From NCBI GenBank assembly GCA_028869035.1, contig JAGWTL010000069.1, forward strand, positions 1 through 10,961: a stretch of 10,961 nt of DNA, given 5' to 3'. This document shows, piece by piece, positions 6,612 to 10,961 of the stretch (positions are counted from its first letter, which is position 1; every line of letters begins with the position of its first letter). The translations under genes and the position numbers were made by a program. Origin of the DNA: Burkholderiales bacterium (GTDB lineage: Bacteria > Pseudomonadota > Gammaproteobacteria > Burkholderiales > Burkholderiaceae_C). Below the pieces are notes generated by a model. The model made no database searches, was not told where the DNA came from, and saw only the letters and a list, made by a program, of their open reading frames with translations.

Positions 6612-6744
6612 AAGGGCTGTGCATGGGGTGGGGCATACCCGGTCCAAGGACGCTGGCCGGGGCTTTATACTGCGTGCGATTGTAGCCCCCGTCCTAGTTC
6701 CCACCGCCGCGCCCAGCCTTCGCACGCCGGTTTCTGATCGATCC
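6612..6744. promoter_or_regulatory. Divergent promoter region between the envelope operon and cysS
   Basis: This 133-base gap separates the two divergent transcription units. For cysS, a TATACT -10 box lies at 6666-6671 on the plus strand. For the envelope operon, a TACAAT -10 box lies at 6684-6679 on the minus strand. Neither has a convincing -35 at the usual spacing. The predicted start points (about 6678 and 6672) fall on or next to the opposite -10 box, so the promoters overlap. cysS has no clear ribosome binding site. Confidence 0.45.
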
Positions 6745-8117
<1,373 letters not shown>

Positions 8118-8121
<4 letters not shown>

Positions 8122-8762
8122 GCACCGCCCCCACGGCCAAACCCGCCATGCCCGACTACTGGGACGAGGCGCGCAAGCACCTGATGAAAAAAGACCGGGT
8201 GATGAAGCGGTTGATCCCGCAGCATGGTGATGCCTCCCTGCAGACCCGGGGCGATGCCTTCACCACCCTGGCGCGCAGCATCGTGGGCCAGCAGATCTCG
8301 GTCAAGGCGGCCCAGACCGTCTGGGACCGTTTTGCCGAACTGCCCCGGCGCATGACCGCAGCCAATGTGCTCAAGCTCAAGGTCGACGACATGCGGGCCG
8401 CGGGTCTGAGCGCCCGCAAGGTCGAGTACCTGGTGGATCTGTCCTTGCATTTCGACAGCGGGGCCATCCGTGTCGCGGCCTGGAAGGACATGGACGACGA
8501 GGCCATCATCGCCGAGCTGACGGGCATCCGGGGCATCGGACGCTGGACGGCCGAGATGTTCCTGATCTTCCACCTGCTGCGGCCCAATGTGTTGCCGCTG
8601 GACGACGTGGGCCTGATCAACGGTATCAGCCATAACTATTTCTCCGGCGAGGCCGTTAGCCGCAGTGATGCCCGTGAAGTGGCCGCCGCCTGGGCGCCGT
8701 TTTGCAGCGTCGCAACTTGGTATATTTGGCGCTCGCTCGATCCGCTACCGGTCGAGTATTGA
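8118..8762 (+). CDS. AlkA-like DNA-3-methyladenine glycosylase (HhH-GPD family)
   Basis: A 214-residue base-excision repair enzyme. It carries the helix-hairpin-helix LTGIRGIGRWTAEM (134-147) and then LPLDDVGLING, where Asp163 aligns with the catalytic Asp238 of E. coli AlkA and Trp143 with its Trp218. The segment SIVGQQIS (64-71 region) is also typical of the family. There is no Cys-rich iron-sulfur motif after the domain, which separates it from endonuclease III and MutY. It lacks the extra N-terminal domain of E. coli AlkA, so it is the short single-domain type that removes alkylated purines such as 3-methyladenine. The ATG overlaps the cysS stop. Its last codons contain the probable accA promoter. 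Confidence 0.92.
8718..8726 (+). promoter_or_regulatory. Extended -10 promoter for accA
   Basis: TGGTATATT matches the extended -10 pattern (TG, one base, TATAAT-like hexamer). It lies inside the 3' end of the glycosylase gene, about 90 bases before the accA start, and would give a leader of about 80 bases. No good -35 is present at 16-18 bases, which extended -10 promoters do not strictly need. Confidence 0.45.
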
Positions 8763-8770
8763 CGTTTGGG

Positions 8771-8793
8771 GCCCGGGCGCTTCGGGAGCGGGC
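8771..8793 (+). other. Small GC-rich hairpin in the accA leader
   Basis: CGCT (8778-8781) and AGCG (8787-8790) pair around a TCGGG loop, extended after a three- to four-base bulge by GCC and GGC. It lies between the predicted promoter and the ribosome binding site. No T-tract follows, so it is not a terminator. Its significance is unknown. Confidence 0.3.
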
Positions 8794-8802
8794 ACACAGA
8801 AC

Positions 8803-8808
8803 AAGGAG
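8803..8808 (+). promoter_or_regulatory. Strong ribosome binding site of accA
   Basis: AAGGAG ends 7 bases before the ATG at 8816. The frame is open upstream to 8702, so this site decides the start. It is the clearest ribosome binding site in the window. Confidence 0.85.
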
Positions 8809-8815
8809 TTTCTCC

Positions 8816-9793
8816 ATGGCCAAGAAGACATTTCTCGATTTCGAGCAACCGATCGCCGAACTGGAAGCCAAGATCGAAGAGCTGCGTTATGTGCAGACCG
8901 AGTCCGCCGTCGACATCAGCGAAGAAATCGACCAGCTCAGCAAAAAGAGCCTGCAGCTGACCAAGGACGTCTACAGCGACCTCAACCCCTGGCAGATCAC
9001 CAAGATCGCGCGCCACCCCGAGCGTCCCTACACACTGGATTACGTCAACGAGATCTTCACAGACTTTGTCGAGATGCATGGTGACCGCCACTTCGCGGAC
9101 GACCTGAGCATCGTGGGTGGCCTGGCGCGTTTCAACGGCCATGCCTGCATGGTGCTGGGCCAGCAGAAGGGCCGCGACACCAAGGAGCGCGGCCTGCGCA
9201 ACTTCGGCATGAGCAAGCCCGAGGGCTACCGCAAGGCCCTGCGCCTCATGAAGACTGCCGAAAAATTCGGCCTGCCCGTGTTTACTTTCGTCGATACGCC
9301 CGGCGCCTACCCCGGCATCGACGCCGAGGAACGCGGCCAGTCCGAGGCCATCGGCCGCAACATCTTCGAGATGGCGCAGCTGGAAGTGCCCATCATCACC
9401 ACCATCATCGGCGAGGGCGGCTCCGGCGGTGCGCTGGCGATCTCGGTGGCCGACCAGGTGCTGATGCTGCAGTACTCGGTCTACTCGGTGATCAGCCCCG
9501 AGGGCTGCGCTTCCATCCTCTGGAAAACTGCCGAGCGCGCGCAGGACGCGGCCGAGGCCCTGGGCATCACGGCGCATCGCCTCAAGGCCCTGGGTCTGGT
9601 CGACAAGATCGTCAACGAGCCGGTCGGCGGCGCGCACCGCGACACCAAGCAGATGGCGGCCTTCCTCAAGCGGGCGCTGGGCGACGCCTACCGCCAGGTG
9701 GCCGACCTCAAGGTCAAGGAGCTGCTGGAGCGTCGCTACGAGCGCCTGCAGAGCTATGGCCGCTACACCGACACCAAGACCAGCGGCAAGTAA
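8816..9793 (+). CDS. accA: Acetyl-CoA carboxylase carboxyltransferase subunit alpha
   Basis: A 325-residue protein (E. coli AccA 319). With AccD it forms the carboxyltransferase that moves the carboxyl group from biotin on AccB to acetyl-CoA, giving malonyl-CoA for fatty-acid synthesis in the cytoplasm. The N-terminus FLDFEQPIAELEAKIEEL is typical. Crotonase-fold landmarks include FVDTPGAYPG, the glycine-rich GEGGSGGALA at 199-208 and SVISPEGCASILWK. The start is fixed by the AAGGAG site. accD is not in this window, which is usual. It probably has its own promoter within the preceding gene and may be read on into tilS 36 bases downstream. Confidence 0.98.
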   Translation: MAKKTFLDFEQPIAELEAKIEELRYVQTESAVDISEEIDQLSKKSLQLTKDVYSDLNPWQITKIARHPERPYTLDYVNEIFTDFVEMHGDRHFADDLSIVGGLARFNGHACMVLGQQKGRDTKERGLRNFGMSKPEGYRKALRLMKTAEKFGLPVFTFVDTPGAYPGIDAEERGQSEAIGRNIFEMAQLEVPIITTIIGEGGSGGALAISVADQVLMLQYSVYSVISPEGCASILWKTAERAQDAAEALGITAHRLKALGLVDKIVNEPVGGAHRDTKQMAAFLKRALGDAYRQVADLKVKELLERRYERLQSYGRYTDTKTSGK

Positions 9794-9829
9794 GCCGCTG
9801 TCCTGCGCTGCCCGGCGGCAGGTGTGCGC

Positions 9830-10774
9830 ATGACGCGCAGCCTGGCTCAGGCTTTGCAGGAATTCCAGCCTGGGCTGCCCCTGGCGGTGGCCTACAGTGG
9901 CGGCGCCGATTCCACCGCGCTGCTGCTGGCCTGCGCCGAACGCTGGCCGGGGCAGGTCAGCGCCATTCACATCCATCACGGCCTGCAGGCCGCAGCCGAC
10001 GGCTTCGAGTTGCATTGCCGTGAGCTCTGCGCCCGTCTGGGTGTGCCGCTGCAGGTGCAAGGTGTTGATGCACGCCATGCGCCCGGGCAGAGCCCGGAGG
10101 AGGCCGCGCGCAGCGCGCGTTACCGGGCCCTGCGCCAGTGTGCCGAGGCGGCCGACCCGCCGATCCGTCACATCGCCCTGGCCCAGCATGCCGACGATCA
10201 GGTGGAAACCCTGTTGCTGGCGCTGAGCCGCGGCGCCGGCCTGCCGGGCCTGAGCGCCATGCCGGCCCATTGGGAGCGCGACGGCATCCGCTATTACCGG
10301 CCGCTGCTGGAAGTGAGCGGGGACCAGCTGCGCCAGGGCTTGCGCGAGCGTGGCGCAAGCTGGATCGAGGACCCCACCAACGCCGACGAGCAGTACACAC
10401 GCAACCGCATCCGTGCCCGTTTGTTGCCGGCGCTGGAAGCGGCCTTCCCGCAGTTCCGTGACACCTTTGCCCGCAGTGCCGCCCATGCCGCCCAGGCCCA
10501 GCGCCTGCTGGACCAGGTGGCGGCCGAGGACCTGGCGCGCGTCGGTCTGCCGCCGCAGATCGGGCAGCTGCGGGAACTGAGCCGCGAGCGCCAGGCCAAT
10601 GTGCTGCGTCACTGGCTGCGCAGCGCCCACGCCACGGCGCCCAGCGCGGCCCAGCTGGAAGAGTTGCTGGACCAGCTGGCGGCCTGCACCACCCGCGGCC
10701 ATGGCATCCGCCTCAAGGTGGGGGCGGGTTATGTCGAGCGGCAGGGGCAAGCACTGACTTGGTACAATTCCTAG
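9830..10774 (+). CDS. tilS: tRNA(Ile)-lysidine synthetase, short form
   Basis: A 314-residue N-type ATP pyrophosphatase. It ligates lysine to C34 of the tRNA-Ile2 anticodon (CAU), changing it to read AUA instead of AUG. The PP-loop is SGGADS at residues 23-28, followed by HIHHGLQ, AQHADDQVET (His120, Asp122, Asp123) and YTRNRIRARLLP near 189-200, all conserved in TilS. A substrate-binding helical domain follows (LRHWLRSAH to EELLDQLA). The protein ends soon after, so the C-terminal domain of the 432-residue E. coli enzyme is missing, as in the short Aquifex type. The ATG at 9830 is preferred because GGCAGG lies at a suitable distance; a GTG at 9824 would add two residues. Its last codons contain the probable lysC promoter. 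Confidence 0.95.
   Translation: MTRSLAQALQEFQPGLPLAVAYSGGADSTALLLACAERWPGQVSAIHIHHGLQAAADGFELHCRELCARLGVPLQVQGVDARHAPGQSPEEAARSARYRALRQCAEAADPPIRHIALAQHADDQVETLLLALSRGAGLPGLSAMPAHWERDGIRYYRPLLEVSGDQLRQGLRERGASWIEDPTNADEQYTRNRIRARLLPALEAAFPQFRDTFARSAAHAAQAQRLLDQVAAEDLARVGLPPQIGQLRELSRERQANVLRHWLRSAHATAPSAAQLEELLDQLAACTTRGHGIRLKVGAGYVERQGQALTWYNS
10760..10768 (+). promoter_or_regulatory. Extended -10 promoter for lysC
   Basis: TGGTACAAT matches the extended -10 pattern and sits in the final codons of tilS. The lysC start is 106 bases downstream, giving a leader of about 100 bases. No good -35 hexamer is seen at 16-18 bases. Its layout is very like that of the accA promoter. Confidence 0.5.
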
Positions 10775-10783
10775 GTTTTGCAC

Positions 10784-10811
10784 GCCTGAAAACCAGGCTT
10801 GGGCAAGGCCT
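10784..10811 (+). other. Hairpin-forming sequence in the lysC leader
   Basis: Two alternative small stems share bases: GCCTG (10784-10788) with CAGGC (10794-10798), and AGGCTT (10795-10800) with AAGGCCT (10805-10811, one bulge). They are mutually exclusive because both use 10795-10798. No T-tract follows. Known lysine riboswitch features are not recognisable. The rest of the 10775-10874 gap shows nothing else clear, and no ribosome binding site is evident before lysC. Confidence 0.3.
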
Positions 10812-10874
10812 CCCCCCTGTAGACACCGGTCGCTGCGGCAAGCGCATGCGGCGGCCACCTATCCAACATTTTCA

Positions 10875-10961
10875 ATGGCACTGATCGTTCACAAGTACGG
10901 CGGCACGTCCATGGGCTCGACCGAGCGCATCCGCAATGTCGCCAAGCGCGTCGCCAAATGG
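10875..10961 (+). CDS. lysC: Aspartate kinase, N-terminal fragment (runs off the right edge)
   Basis: Only the first 29 codons are visible. The start MALIVHKYGGTSMG contains the KYGGTS motif of the aspartokinase ATP- and aspartate-binding site, and the following STERIRNVAKRV fits the family. The enzyme phosphorylates aspartate as the first step to lysine, threonine, methionine and diaminopimelate, the last being used in peptidoglycan. The order tilS then lysC is consistent with Burkholderiales. Whether the C-terminal ACT regulatory domains are present cannot be seen. Confidence 0.93.
   Translation, partial: MALIVHKYGGTSMGSTERIRNVAKRVAKW

Noticed and set aside
9830..10774. tilS as a truncated pseudogene because it is over 100 residues shorter than the E. 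coli protein
   Set aside because: All catalytic and substrate-binding motifs are intact and it ends cleanly before the lysC promoter; short TilS proteins without the C-terminal domain are known.
8636..10858. A 740-codon open frame on the minus strand, the longest in the window
   Set aside because: It lies wholly antisense to the glycosylase end, accA and tilS, which have clear families. Its translation is low in motifs and rich in Gln, Gly, Ala and His, as expected of a GC-rich shadow frame.
10775..10874. Lysine riboswitch upstream of lysC
   Set aside because: The gap is too short for the aptamer and the known core elements are not recognisable.

Overview
This is a GC-rich, gene-dense chromosomal stretch from a Gram-negative bacterium, most likely a betaproteobacterium of the order Burkholderiales (Comamonadaceae-like). 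Three things point there: the order cysS, DNA glycosylase, accA, tilS, lysC; an lpxH gene, which implies lipid A and an outer membrane; and recurring TACAAT-type -10 boxes. The placement is an inference from gene order and protein style; no rRNA or other marker gene is present. There are no tRNA or rRNA genes, insertion sequences, prophage genes or CRISPR arrays, and no gene-free stretch over about 135 bases.

Left part (1-843): the 3' end of a plus-strand gene, probably a DUF349-family protein, runs in from the left edge. It ends 15 bases from the end of the oppositely oriented mtfA, and the two stop codons sit in the arms of a small inverted repeat.

Middle (837-6611, minus strand): seven closely packed genes probably form one operon read right to left: a secreted TPR protein, a longer secreted TPR paralogue with a C-terminal NTF2-like domain, an L,D-transpeptidase with a similar C-terminal domain, a periplasmic cyclophilin (ppiA-type), a cytoplasmic cyclophilin (ppiB), lpxH and mtfA. 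From the transpeptidase down to mtfA the junctions are a 4-base overlap or gaps of 2-11 bases. The theme is the cell envelope: cell-wall cross-linking, periplasmic folding and lipid A synthesis. Two tandem duplications lie inside the operon (TPR/TPR and cyclophilin/cyclophilin).

Right part (6612-10961, plus strand): a 133-base divergent promoter region separates this operon from cysS. cysS overlaps an AlkA-like DNA glycosylase by 4 bases. accA follows behind its own likely promoter and a strong ribosome binding site, then a short-form tilS, then the first 29 codons of lysC, which runs off the right edge. These are housekeeping functions: tRNA charging, base repair, fatty-acid synthesis, tRNA-Ile2 lysidine formation and aspartate-family amino acids.

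Most of the window is ordinary core genome. The part most worth a second look is the TPR / TPR-NTF2 / L,D-transpeptidase-NTF2 group, which looks like an uncharacterised periplasmic module.
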